A DNA stretch of 64,000 bases from Variovorax sp. PAMC26660 (GTDB taxonomy: Bacteria; Pseudomonadota; Gammaproteobacteria; Burkholderiales; Burkholderiaceae_C): contig NZ_CP060295.1 in NCBI RefSeq assembly GCF_014302995.1, positions 5,323,501 to 5,387,500 on the forward strand, written 5' to 3'. A program made the translations under genes and the position numbers. The notes under the pieces are model-generated. The model saw only the letters and a list, made by a program, of their open reading frames with translations. It was not told where the DNA came from and made no database searches. Within the stretch, counting starts at the first letter, position 1. Every line of letters begins with the position of its first letter. This document shows, piece after piece, positions 35,512 to 43,322 of this stretch.

Positions 35512-36285
35512 TCAGTGGGCGTGGCGCTGCGAGGCGTGCCACGGAATCATCACGCGCTCGATCAGATCGACCGCGACGAAAAGGATCACGCCGATGCTCG
35601 ACAGCACCACCAGCGCGGCAAACATCAGAGGCAGGTCGAAGTTGCCGTTGGCCACCTGCAGCACATAGCCGATGCCCGAGTTGGAGCCGACGAATTCACC
35701 GACCACCGCACCCACCACGGCCAGCGTGACGGACACCTTCAGGCCGCTGAAGATCTGGGGCAGGGCTTGCGGCAGGCTGATCTTGAAGAAGGTCTGCAGG
35801 CGGCTTGCGCCCATCGAGCGCGAGAGGTCGAGCATGTCGGGCTCGACCGACTTGAAGCCCATCACGGTTGACACCACCACCGGGAAGAAGCCCAGCAGGA
35901 AGGCGCTGATCACCTTCGGGAAGATGCCGAAGCCGAACCACACCACGAACAGCGGCGCAATCGCCACCTTCGGGATGCTCTGCGAGAACACCAGCAGCGG
36001 GTACACGTACGACTCGACGACGCGCGAGTAGGCAATCACCATCGCCATCGGAATACCGATGAGGATGGTCAGCCCGAAGCCGCCGAGCGTGGCCAGCGTG
36101 GTCTTCCAGCTTTCGCTGAGCAGGCGCGGCCATTCGGCGATCAACTGTTTCACGACCTCCCACGGCGGCGGCACGAGGTAGGCCGGAATCTTGAACAGGC
36201 GAATCGCCAGGTCCCACAGCACCAGCAGCAACAGGATCAGGATGAAAGGGCGCAGGGCGGGGAAGCGCAGGAGCTTGCGGAGCAT
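35512..36285 (-). CDS. ABC transporter permease (NitT/TauT type)
   Basis: The 257-residue inner-membrane permease has about six transmembrane segments: LILLLLVLWDLAIRLF near the start, TLGGFGLTILIGIPMAMVIAY, and ALVVLSSIGVILFVAVDLIE near the end. The EAA loop that contacts the ATPase is recognisable at MGASRLQTFFKISLPQALPQIFSGLKV. It is the first gene of the transporter set. Gene order is permease, receptor, ATPase, then the catabolic enzymes, all on the minus strand with short gaps, which fits one transcript. Confidence 0.92.
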   Translation of the reverse strand: MLRKLLRFPALRPFILILLLLVLWDLAIRLFKIPAYLVPPPWEVVKQLIAEWPRLLSESWKTTLATLGGFGLTILIGIPMAMVIAYSRVVESYVYPLLVFSQSIPKVAIAPLFVVWFGFGIFPKVISAFLLGFFPVVVSTVMGFKSVEPDMLDLSRSMGASRLQTFFKISLPQALPQIFSGLKVSVTLAVVGAVVGEFVGSNSGIGYVLQVANGNFDLPLMFAALVVLSSIGVILFVAVDLIERVMIPWHASQRHAH

Positions 36286-36316
36286 GGCGACGGCCGGGGC
36301 TTTCTTGCGTGCTGGG

Positions 36317-37309
36317 TTACTGTTGAACGGAAAGGCCGGCGGCCTTCACGAGTTCGGCGTTGCTTGCGATCTCGTCCTTGATGTAGGCATCGAACTGCGC
36401 GGGCTTGAGCGTCCAGGCGTCGGCGCCGAGCTTGAGAAAGCGCTCTTTCACCTCGGGCGTGGCCAGGGCCTTGGTGACCTCGGCGTGCAGGCGATCGACC
36501 ACGTCGCGCGGCGTCTTGGCGGGCGCCATCATTCCGATCCAGAAGTTGAACTCGGAGCCGGGCACGCCAGCCTCGGTGGTGGTGGGCACGTCGGGCAGGG
36601 CGGCGGCGCGCTTGGGCGAGCCGACGGCCAGCGCCAGCAACTGGCCTTCCTTGATCTGGCCGATCACCGGGGCGATGGGCGAGAAGTAGTAGTCGACGCG
36701 GCCCGACAGCACTTCGGTCACGGCCTCGCCCGATCCCTTGAAGGGGATGTTGGTCGCGTCGATCTTCGCGGCCATCTTGAACTTCTCGGCGTTCAGGTGC
36801 GTGGCGCTGCCCTGGCCGGCCGAAGCGAAGTTCATGCTGCCCGGCTTGGCGCGGGCCGCGGCCAGCAACTGCGGCAGCGTCTTGATGTTCTTCGAGGGCG
36901 AGATGACCAGCGCGTTGGGGAGCGACGAGATCGGCGTGATGCCCGCGAAGTCGTGCACCGTGTCGAAGGGCAGCTTGGCGAAGGTCGACGGGCTCACCGT
37001 GTGCGAGGACGAGTGAATCATGATCGTGTAGCCGTCGGGCGCGGCCGTGGCCACCGCCTGTTGGCCGATGGTGCCGCTGGCGCCGCCGCGGTTGTCGATC
37101 ACCAGCACCTGGCCCATGCTGGTGCCCATCTTGTCGGCGATGGCGCGGGCAATGATGTCGGTGGTGCTGCCTGCCGCGAAGGGAACGATCACGCGGATCG
37201 GCTTCGTGGGGTAGCCGTTCTGCGCGAAGGCCACGCCCGGCAGCAGGGCGGCCAGACTGGCCAGCGCCGCGAGTGCGGTCACGGCGGTGGTGCGTGCAAG
37301 TTGCTTCAA
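36317..37309 (-). CDS. Bug-family tripartite tricarboxylate receptor with probable TTG start
   Basis: The 330-residue periplasmic receptor (PF03401) has the signal LKQLARTTAVTALAALASLAALLPGVAFAQ and the family opening YPTKPIRVIVPFAAGSTTDIIARAIADKM. I start it at the TTG at 37309 because GGAGACAACC lies 6 bases before it and the signal peptide begins there. The alternative ATG at 37351 adds 14 charged residues before the signal, and its codon overlaps the left arm of a candidate operator. It leads the minus-strand cluster and may bind the same substrate as the ABC receptor or a related one. Confidence 0.85.
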   Translation of the reverse strand: MKQLARTTAVTALAALASLAALLPGVAFAQNGYPTKPIRVIVPFAAGSTTDIIARAIADKMGTSMGQVLVIDNRGGASGTIGQQAVATAAPDGYTIMIHSSSHTVSPSTFAKLPFDTVHDFAGITPISSLPNALVISPSKNIKTLPQLLAAARAKPGSMNFASAGQGSATHLNAEKFKMAAKIDATNIPFKGSGEAVTEVLSGRVDYYFSPIAPVIGQIKEGQLLALAVGSPKRAAALPDVPTTTEAGVPGSEFNFWIGMMAPAKTPRDVVDRLHAEVTKALATPEVKERFLKLGADAWTLKPAQFDAYIKDEIASNAELVKAAGLSVQQ

Positions 37310-37349
37310 GGTTGTCTCCGCGCGGTCGGGCCGCTTTCTTGGGTCGATC

Positions 37350-37369
37350 AATTCACCATTAAGTGAATT
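37350..37369. promoter_or_regulatory. Candidate TetR operator before the catabolic cluster
   Basis: AATTCAC (37350-37356) and GTGAATT (37363-37369) form a perfect inverted repeat with a 6-base spacer. It is followed by AACG, giving GTGAATTAACG. The end GAATTAACG recurs in front of the nearby TetR gene (38130-38138). The regulator is inferred to bind both. Confidence 0.5.
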
Positions 37370-37450
37370 AACGATTTTAGAAAGGCCCGCCTCACAGCGT
37401 CAACCGCCGCTGCCTAGTAGATACCCGAGGTGCCGGAGAAGCCTGCCGGC

Positions 37451-38107
37451 TCAGTGAAGGACGTAGCCCAGGACCAGGTCGGTCATGTGCGAGAGGCGTT
37501 GCGCCATCGCCTTGGGCGCACGCAGGTCGCGGCCGAAGATGGCCGAGAGCGTGTGGTTGTTCGAGAGGTAGAAGTAGCAGAGCGACGCGATCGAGATGTA
37601 CAGCTGCACCGGATCGACGCCTGCGCGGAACAGGTTGTCCTTCTTGCCGCGCTCCAGCACGGTGTCGAGCAGTTGCACCAGCGGCGAGTTCATTTCCTGG
37701 ATGCGGTCGGAGCGCTTCAGGTGCGCGGCGCAATGCAGGTTCTCGCTGTTGAGCAGCGTGATGAACTCGGGGTGCTCCAGGTAGTAGTGCCAGGTGAACG
37801 AGACCAGCTGGCGGATCGCCTCGACCGGCTCGATCTCGTCGAGGTGCAGTCGCTGCTCGGCCTCGCGGATGTCGGCGTAGGTGCGCTCCAGCACTGCGAG
37901 GAACAGGTCGTCCTTGCTGCCGAAGTAGTAGTAGATGAGGCGCTTGTTCAGGCCCGCGCGTTCCGCGATGCTGTCCATGCGCGCACCGGCCAGCCCGCGG
38001 GCGGAGAACTCGTCGCGCGCTGACGCGAGGATGGCGAGTTGCGAACGGTCGGCGTCGCGCGAGCGCGGCTCAATCGTTTCGGCGGTGGAATCCTTGGAGG
38101 CCTTCAT
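37451..38107 (-). CDS. TetR/AcrR-family transcriptional regulator
   Basis: The 218-residue repressor has an N-terminal TetR helix-turn-helix (residues ~25-70, FSARGLAGARMDSIAERAGLNKRLIYYYFGSKDDLF). A helical effector domain resembling the TetR_C groups follows, including EFITLLNSENLHCAAHLKRS. The gene lies directly upstream of the Bug receptor and catabolic cluster on the same strand and divergent from the ThDP enzyme gene. A/T-rich palindromic sites lie in front of both it and the cluster, so it probably controls them and itself. The effector is probably the substrate or an intermediate. Confidence 0.9.
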   Translation of the reverse strand: MKASKDSTAETIEPRSRDADRSQLAILASARDEFSARGLAGARMDSIAERAGLNKRLIYYYFGSKDDLFLAVLERTYADIREAEQRLHLDEIEPVEAIRQLVSFTWHYYLEHPEFITLLNSENLHCAAHLKRSDRIQEMNSPLVQLLDTVLERGKKDNLFRAGVDPVQLYISIASLCYFYLSNNHTLSAIFGRDLRAPKAMAQRLSHMTDLVLGYVLH

Positions 38108-38112
38108 GGCGC

Positions 38113-38138
38113 GAATTTAACCAATTGGGGAATTAACG
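38113..38138. promoter_or_regulatory. Candidate TetR operator in the divergent promoter region
   Basis: The stretch contains three AATT cores spaced 8-9 bases apart (GAATTTAACC, CCAATTGG, GGAATTAACG). The last shares GAATTAACG with the site before the Bug receptor gene. It lies 6 bases before the TetR start codon and upstream of the divergent ThDP enzyme gene. Confidence 0.4.
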
Positions 38139-38201
38139 CAAGACGTGAAGGGCGGGCGCACATAATTGCCGGAGACATTCGCAGCTGAGGTTCGACTTCT
38201 C

Positions 38202-39929
38202 ATGAGTACATCACAACCCGCAGGCCACCTGATCGTCGAGTGCCTGATCGCGCAGGGCATGGAGATCGCATTCGGCGTGCCGGGCGAAAGCTTTCTGGCG
38301 GTGCTCGACGGCTTTCATGCGTACCGCGATCGCGCACGCTTCATCGTCAATCGGCAGGAGGGCGGCGCGGCCTTCATGGCCGACGCGCACGGCAAGCTCA
38401 CCGGGCGGCCGGGCGTGTGCTTCGTGACGCGCGGGCCGGGCGCGACCAATGCGTCGATCGGCGTGCACAACGCTTTTCAGGATTCGACGCCGATGGTGTT
38501 GCTCGTGGGCGATGTCGGCAGCGACTTTCGCGACCGCGAGGCTTTCCAGGAGGTCGACTACGGCAGCTTCTTCGGCCCGAGCACCAAGGGCTTTGCCAAG
38601 CGCGTGGAGCGCATCGACGACGCGAACCGCATTCCGGAGTACGTGGCGCGTGCTTTCGCCACGGCGATGAATGGGCGGCCGGGGCCGGTGGTACTGGTGC
38701 TACCCGAAGACATGCTGCGCACCGAGACCGCCTCGAGGCCCTTGCCGCGCGTGGAGGCGGTGCAGCCATGGAGCGACCCCGGTGCGCTGCGCACCTTGCG
38801 CGAACTGCTGCTGAAGTCGCAGCGCCCGCTGGTGATTGCCGGCGGTGGCGGCTGGACGACGCAGGCCGCGCAGGCGCTGCAGCGCTTTGCCGAGAACTGG
38901 CGCCTGCCGGTGACCAACGCCTTCCGCTATCAGGACACCTTCGACAACCATCATCCGCTGTACGCGGGTGACGTCGGCATCGCCATCAACCCGAAGCTCG
39001 CGCAACGCGTGAAGGATGCCGACCTGATCCTTGCCATCGGCCCGCGCCTCGGTGAGATGACGACCGGCGGCTACACGCTGCTCGAAGCGCCCAAGGCGAA
39101 GCAGACGCTGGTGCACATTCATGCGAGTGCCGAGGAGCTGAACCGCGTCTATCAGGCCGACCTGGCGATCAACGCCGGCATGAGCGCCGCCGCGCGCAGC
39201 CTCGAAGTGCTGAGCGCGCCCAACACGTTGCCGTGGGAAGAGTGGACCGCGCAGGCACATGCCGACTACGAGGCCAACTGCGTGCCGCAGGCGCTGGCCG
39301 GCATGCCGGCAGAAGCACCGCGCGGCGCAGTCGACATGGCGGCCGTGATCGCGCTGCTGCAAAAGCACCTGCCGCCGGACGCGGCGATCACCAATGGCGC
39401 CGGCAACTTCGCGAGCTGGGTGCATCGCTACTTCCGTTGCCACGGGCTGACGAAGGGGTGCAAGACGCAACTGGCGCCGACCAGCGGCGCCATGGGCTAC
39501 GGCGTGCCCGCGGGCATCGCGGCCAACCTGGCAACCGGGCGCGTGGCCTTCACCATTGCGGGTGACGGCGATTTTTTGATGACCGGACAGGAGCTGGCAA
39601 CAGCTTCGCAGCACGGCGGCAAAAGCATCATCGTGCTGCTGAACAACGGCATGTTCGGCACGATCCGCATGCACCAGGAGCGCGAGTACCCCGAACGCAC
39701 CAGCGGCACCGCGCTGCGCAACCCCGATTTCTGCGGGCTCGCGCGTGCTTATGGCTATGCGGCCGAGCGGGTGACGGAGACGTCGCAGTTCGAGGCTGCG
39801 TTGCTGCGTGCGCTGGCCGCCGACACCGGCACGCTGATCGAGATTCCGCTCGACCCCGAGGTGATCACCACGCGCGGCACGCTGGCGTCGATCACGCGCG
39901 CGGCGAAGCAGTCGCAGGCGCAGGGTTGA
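38202..39929 (+). CDS. Thiamine diphosphate-dependent enzyme, acetolactate synthase-like
   Basis: The 575-residue protein has the three-domain layout of the acetolactate synthase/benzoylformate decarboxylase family. The N-terminal Pyr domain contains the cofactor-activating Glu in GVPGESFLAVLDGF, and the C-terminal PP domain has the GDG...N motif (GDGDFLMTGQELATASQHGG...LLNN). No regulatory subunit gene is adjacent, so valine synthesis is unlikely; decarboxylation or carboligation of a 2-keto acid is more plausible. It is divergent from the TetR gene and may belong to the same pathway. ATG 38202 was chosen; an in-frame TTG at 38166 is an alternative. Its 3' end overlaps the convergent small gene by 38 bases. 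Confidence 0.88.
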   Translation: MSTSQPAGHLIVECLIAQGMEIAFGVPGESFLAVLDGFHAYRDRARFIVNRQEGGAAFMADAHGKLTGRPGVCFVTRGPGATNASIGVHNAFQDSTPMVLLVGDVGSDFRDREAFQEVDYGSFFGPSTKGFAKRVERIDDANRIPEYVARAFATAMNGRPGPVVLVLPEDMLRTETASRPLPRVEAVQPWSDPGALRTLRELLLKSQRPLVIAGGGGWTTQAAQALQRFAENWRLPVTNAFRYQDTFDNHHPLYAGDVGIAINPKLAQRVKDADLILAIGPRLGEMTTGGYTLLEAPKAKQTLVHIHASAEELNRVYQADLAINAGMSAAARSLEVLSAPNTLPWEEWTAQAHADYEANCVPQALAGMPAEAPRGAVDMAAVIALLQKHLPPDAAITNGAGNFASWVHRYFRCHGLTKGCKTQLAPTSGAMGYGVPAGIAANLATGRVAFTIAGDGDFLMTGQELATASQHGGKSIIVLLNNGMFGTIRMHQEREYPERTSGTALRNPDFCGLARAYGYAAERVTETSQFEAALLRALAADTGTLIEIPLDPEVITTRGTLASITRAAKQSQAQG

Positions 39930-40188
39930 GCGCCGCGCGATGACGGGCCACCTCGTCTCGCAAGGCCGGCGAGCGCAGATCGAACACGTCGAACAGGCCC
40001 AATGCTTCGAGGGCTGGCAGCAGCGAGATCAAGTCGCGCTCGGCCGCCTGCCGCGTTTCGGGCGTGGCGTTCGGGTCTTGCAGCAACTGCGCGTTGACGA
40101 GGAAGGCGCCGACCGACCCTTTGCGCAATGTGAGGCCATTCCTGACGACGAAGTCCTGTCCGTCGGGCAATACATCCTGGGCTTGCAT
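39892..40188 (-). CDS. Small protein of unknown function, divergent from AraC gene
   Basis: The product is a 98-residue soluble protein with no signal peptide (MQAQDVLPDGQDFVVRNG...). It contains a helical segment ATPETRQAAERDLISLLPAL and ends in an Ala/Pro-rich tail. AAAGGAACGCTC precedes the ATG at good spacing, and composition is protein-like, so I consider it real. It is divergent from an AraC regulator 121 bases away, which probably controls it. It overlaps the convergent ThDP gene by 38 bases. The function is unknown. Confidence 0.65.
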   Translation of the reverse strand: MQAQDVLPDGQDFVVRNGLTLRKGSVGAFLVNAQLLQDPNATPETRQAAERDLISLLPALEALGLFDVFDLRSPALRDEVARHRAALNPAPATASPRA

Positions 40189-40309
40189 GAGCGTTCCTTT
40201 GAAGGCGTTGTGAAGATGAACTCGATGCTAGGCAGCAGAGCCGCCCAGGTCTTGCGGGGCCGGGCCAATCGATACCGCGTGCGGGCCATGTCGCCAAAGG
40301 GCGGGGCAC

Positions 40310-41089
40310 ATGGCTGCTGAAACGCCGGTCAAGCTCTGGATCAACGCCTACGAGGCGCCGCGCGTCACCGGCTACCACGCCCATGAGGACGGCCAGTTGT
40401 TCGCCTTGCGCGAGGGGCTGCAGGTCATCGAGACGCCTTCGGGACGCTGGGTGCAGCCGCCGGGCTGGATCGGCTGGATCGCGCCACGCTGTGCGCATGC
40501 AGCGCACAGCTTCGGTGCCACTGCGGGCTGGAGCCTGCACATCGATGCGGCCATGGCGGCCGCCTTGCCGGCCGGGCCTCATGTGTTTGCGGTCACGCCG
40601 CTGGTGCAGGGGCTGGTGGACCGGATGACATCGCTCGATGCGTCATCGGTCGTCTTTGCAGCGCGCCGTGCCCGCCTTGTCGCGGTGCTGATCGACGAAC
40701 TTGCGGCGAGCGAGAGACCATCGCTTCACCTGCCGATGCCGCAGGACAAGCGCCTTGCCACGATGGCCTCGGCGCTGGCGAACGATCCGGCCACGGCCGA
40801 CACCATCGACCGGTGGGCCGATCGCATCGGCATGGCGCGCAGGACGCTGACACGTCGCTTCGCAACGGAGACCGGGCTGAGCTTTGCGCAATGGCGCCAG
40901 CAGGCGCGTTTGCTGAAGGCGGTGGAGTTGCTGAGCCTTGGTGAGTCGGTGACGACCGTTGCGTTGACGGTGGGCTACAGCTCGGTAAGTGCCTTCATTG
41001 AAACCTTCCGCAAGCATTTCGGCTGCACGCCAGCGCGCTTCTTCGAGGAGGGCGTGGCCCTGCTGCAGGCGAAAAAAAAGCCGGTGTGA
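40310..41089 (+). CDS. AraC-family transcriptional regulator
   Basis: The 259-residue regulator has an N-terminal cupin-type sensor domain (YHAHEDGQLFALREGLQVIETPSGRWVQPPGWIGWIAP) and a C-terminal pair of helix-turn-helix motifs (IDRWADRIGMARRTLTRRFATETGLSFAQWRQQARLLKAVELL and VTTVALTVGYSSVSAFIETFRKHFGCTPARF). It probably activates the divergent small gene and perhaps other genes. The last codons (Lys-Lys-Lys-Pro-Val) form the left half of a terminator hairpin. The effector is unknown. Confidence 0.92.
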   Translation: MAAETPVKLWINAYEAPRVTGYHAHEDGQLFALREGLQVIETPSGRWVQPPGWIGWIAPRCAHAAHSFGATAGWSLHIDAAMAAALPAGPHVFAVTPLVQGLVDRMTSLDASSVVFAARRARLVAVLIDELAASERPSLHLPMPQDKRLATMASALANDPATADTIDRWADRIGMARRTLTRRFATETGLSFAQWRQQARLLKAVELLSLGESVTTVALTVGYSSVSAFIETFRKHFGCTPARFFEEGVALLQAKKKPV

Positions 41090-41100
41090 GCCGGCTTTTT
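41075..41100. terminator. Bidirectional intrinsic terminator overlapping the AraC gene stop
   Basis: AAAAAGCCGG (41075-41084) pairs with CCGGCTTTTT (41091-41100) around a 6-base loop that contains the stop codon. It serves the AraC gene and, on the other strand, the convergent SWIB gene. Confidence 0.9.
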
Positions 41101-41128
41101 GATTCAAGGGCGCGAGGCCCCTGAGTGC

Positions 41129-41587
41129 TTACTTGACGTGCTTGCCAATCAGCGCGGCCAGCTCGAACATCGAGACTTGGGCCTTGCCGAAGATTTCCTT
41201 CAGCTTGGCGTCGGCGTTGATGTTGCGCTTGTTGGCCTTGTCTTGAAGGTTGTTCTTCTTGATGTAGTCCCACAGCTTGCTCACGACAGCGGTACGCGGC
41301 AGCGGCGTCGAGCCGACCACAGCGGCCAGGGCCGGGCTGGGGGTCAGGGCCTTCATGAACGCGGCGTTGGGCGTGCGCTTCTTGGCGGGAGCAGCCTTCT
41401 TTGCGGGTGCGGCCTTCTTTGCAGGAGCAGCAGCCTTCTTCGCGGGAGCAGCAGCCTTCTTTGCAGGAGCAGCAGCCTTCTTCGCGGGAGCAGCAGCCTT
41501 CTTCGCAGGAGCAGCAGCCTTCTTTGCGGGAGCAGCAGCCTTCTTTGCCGGAGCTTTCTTGGCCGGAGCCTTCTTTGCAGTTGCCAT
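41129..41587 (-). CDS. SWIB/MDM2-domain protein with histone-H1-like repeat tail
   Basis: The 152-residue basic protein has two parts. Residues ~1-70 consist of Lys/Ala/Pro repeats (units of AAPAKKA), like the C-terminal tail of histone H1. Residues ~75-150 form a SWIB domain (ALAAVVGSTPLPRTAVVSKLWDYIKKNNLQD...LKEIFGKAQVSMFELAALIGKH). Such fusions occur in Burkholderiales and Chlamydia; a nucleoid-binding role is inferred from the tail. AAAAGGAAATCAACC precedes the ATG at 41587. It is convergent with the AraC gene and shares the terminator. The tail is encoded by a 21-bp tandem repeat that can vary in copy number. Confidence 0.88.
   Translation of the reverse strand: MATAKKAPAKKAPAKKAAAPAKKAAAPAKKAAAPAKKAAAPAKKAAAPAKKAAAPAKKAAPAKKAAPAKKRTPNAAFMKALTPSPALAAVVGSTPLPRTAVVSKLWDYIKKNNLQDKANKRNINADAKLKEIFGKAQVSMFELAALIGKHVK
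41395..41560. repeat. 21-bp tandem repeat coding the Lys/Ala/Pro tail
   Basis: On the plus strand the unit reads approximately GCAGCAGCCTTCTTTGCAGGA and is repeated several times with third-position changes (TTTGCAGGA, TTCGCGGGA, TTCGCAGGA). It encodes the 7-residue unit AAPAKKA of the SWIB protein. The number of units is likely to vary between strains. Confidence 0.85.
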
Positions 41588-41742
41588 GGTTGATTTCCTT
41601 TTTTGGTTGAACACTCACCAATGAAAAACTTGCGTCTCCAGTGGCAATGCGGATGCTAAAGGAGAAAAAACGCGTTTCCAAGGGAAAAAGCGCTTTTTTC
41701 ATTGGGAGTTGTTGTTTTTTCAGAGGGGAGAAGCCCCGTTTT

Positions 41743-42690
41743 TCACGTTCGGCGACCGGGCCATGTCGCGAGCACCACGCCCACGAGTGCGATGACGAAC
41801 GCAAGCAGCTGTGGCGAGGAGAGGCTTTCGCCCAGCACCAGCACGCCGACAAGGGCCGCGCTGATGGGCAGCAGCACAGCGAAAACACCCGCTTGTGCAG
41901 CCGGTACATGGCGCAGTCCGGTCATCCAGAGCCACACCGTCCAGATGCTTGCGGCCAGTGCGTAGGCCACGAGCAGGGTCCATGTGCCGAAGCGCACTGC
42001 AGTGAAGTCGAACTGCAGGGCGAACCAGATGCCGAAGGGCATGGAGAGCACGAAGCCCCAGAGGTTGATGAGCGACGCGATGCGCTTGGGGCCGAGCCGC
42101 CCGGTGAGCGACTTGCCGATCACCGCATAGGCGGTCTCGCAGAGCACCGCGCAGAACACCAGCAGGTTGCCGAGCCAGGGCATCGACGACTTCGTCGCGT
42201 CGGGCGATGCGGGTGCGTGTGTGGGGGATAGCGCAAGCAGGCCGATGCCGAGTGCGGCGCATCCGATGGCCATGCCGATACGCACGGTGATGCGTTCGCG
42301 CAGGAAGAGCCAGCTCGCCACAGCCACTGCGGCGGGGATCGACGCCATGATCACGCCCGCCGATACCGCGCTCGTCATGCTCACGCCGAACAGCATGCAG
42401 ATCGAGAACAGGAAGTTGCCCAGGAAGGACTCGAGGAACACCAGCCAGCGCGTGTGCCTCGTCATCGGCGGTTCGTCGGGTGCGCGCTTGAGCCAATGCG
42501 GCATGGCCATTGCCGCGATGCCGAAGCGCAGCCACGCGAGGAGCAGCACAGGAAAAGCGGCGACGAGAGGCTTGGAGAGGGCGACGTAGCCGCCGACGAG
42601 CGACATGCTCAAGGCCAGGCAGCCATAGGCCACGAGGCGACCGGATGCGGGGGCAGCGGAGTTCAATAGACTGGAGTTTTGTTGTTGCAC
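41743..42690 (-). CDS. EamA/DMT-family transporter
   Basis: The roughly 315-residue inner-membrane protein has ten predicted transmembrane segments in two EamA repeats: LVAYGCLALSMSLVGGYVALSKPLVAAFPVLLLAWLRFG in the first and LLVFCAVLCETAYAVIGKSL in the second. DMT transporters export or import metabolites such as amino acids; the substrate is unknown. The start is uncertain. I place it at the GTG at 42690, because the frame is open far upstream across the divergent gene and the ATG inside helix 1 would truncate it. An in-frame TTG just downstream is another option. Confidence 0.82.
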   Translation of the reverse strand: MQQQNSSLLNSAAPASGRLVAYGCLALSMSLVGGYVALSKPLVAAFPVLLLAWLRFGIAAMAMPHWLKRAPDEPPMTRHTRWLVFLESFLGNFLFSICMLFGVSMTSAVSAGVIMASIPAAVAVASWLFLRERITVRIGMAIGCAALGIGLLALSPTHAPASPDATKSSMPWLGNLLVFCAVLCETAYAVIGKSLTGRLGPKRIASLINLWGFVLSMPFGIWFALQFDFTAVRFGTWTLLVAYALAASIWTVWLWMTGLRHVPAAQAGVFAVLLPISAALVGVLVLGESLSSPQLLAFVIALVGVVLATWPGRRT

Positions 42691-42702
42691 AGAGCGGATT
42701 CG

Positions 42703-43116
42703 ATGATGCCCCACGTTTTTGTTTACGGCACGCTGCGTCGGCAGGGGCGCAACGACATCGCTCGCTTCAGGCCGACGCCTGAGTTCGTCGGCCAGGGGCG
42801 CATCGCCGGCACGCTGTACGACCTCGGTGCGTACCCGGGTGTCGTGCTGGGTGGGGCAGGGCGGGTGATGGGGGAGATCTATCGCATCGAGCCCGAAGTC
42901 GAGGCGGCACTCGATCGTCTCGAAGAAGTGGCCGAGGACGACTCGGGGGAATACATCAGACGCCAGGTGCGCGTGGCGCTCGACGCGCAATGGGTCGACT
43001 GTCTCGTCTACGAGATACACCCGACACGGATCGCGGGTAGCCGTGTGATCGAAAGCGGCGACTGGATCGCGCATGCGGCTGCTGTCGAGGCGCCGTTTTC
43101 ACCACCGAAAGATTGA
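42703..43116 (+). CDS. Gamma-glutamylcyclotransferase family protein
   Basis: The 137-residue cytosolic protein has the GGCT/AIG2 fold: the substrate-binding VFVYGTLRRQGRND near the start, LYDLGAYPGVVLG, and the catalytic acidic region in LDRLEEVAEDDSGEYIRR. It may release 5-oxoproline from gamma-glutamyl peptides or amines. Its start is only 12 bases from the divergent EamA start as I place it, so the promoters must lie inside the neighbouring genes or one start is wrong. Two ATG codons stand at 42703 and 42706. Confidence 0.88.
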   Translation: MMPHVFVYGTLRRQGRNDIARFRPTPEFVGQGRIAGTLYDLGAYPGVVLGGAGRVMGEIYRIEPEVEAALDRLEEVAEDDSGEYIRRQVRVALDAQWVDCLVYEIHPTRIAGSRVIESGDWIAHAAAVEAPFSPPKD

Positions 43117-43134
43117 TTGCGCATTGCGAAATTC
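43116..43134. promoter_or_regulatory. Candidate ScfR-type site upstream of isocitrate lyase
   Basis: The sequence ATTGCGCATTGCGAAATTC contains two ATTGCG units. The second, ATTGCGAAA, resembles the inverted copy ATTGCGAAT found in the promoter region of the ScfR/RamB-type regulator (3707-3715). It lies about 190 bases before the aceA start codon. Confidence 0.4.
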
Positions 43135-43322
43135 ACTGCTGCTGCGCCGCAATATTTTTTCTCAATATGAGAAAAATAATTTTGCATTGAGAAATATCTC
43201 TGTAACTTGTTGATTTTGTTGATTGAAAAATATGTCTTCTATAAGACATAAGAGTGTGCGATCGAATTACAGTAACTCCACGGCCGCAGCGCCCAACCTT
43301 CAATCAACCTCACGGAGTGACC

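Noticed and set aside
41395..41560. Regular repeat that could be taken for a CRISPR array
   Set aside because: The repeats are contiguous 21-bp units without spacers and lie in frame within a protein-coding gene.
41685..41698. Palindrome AAAAAGCGCTTTTT between the EamA and SWIB genes as a terminator
   Set aside because: The stem has only a four-base GC core (GCGC) with no room for a loop, so it would form a poor hairpin.
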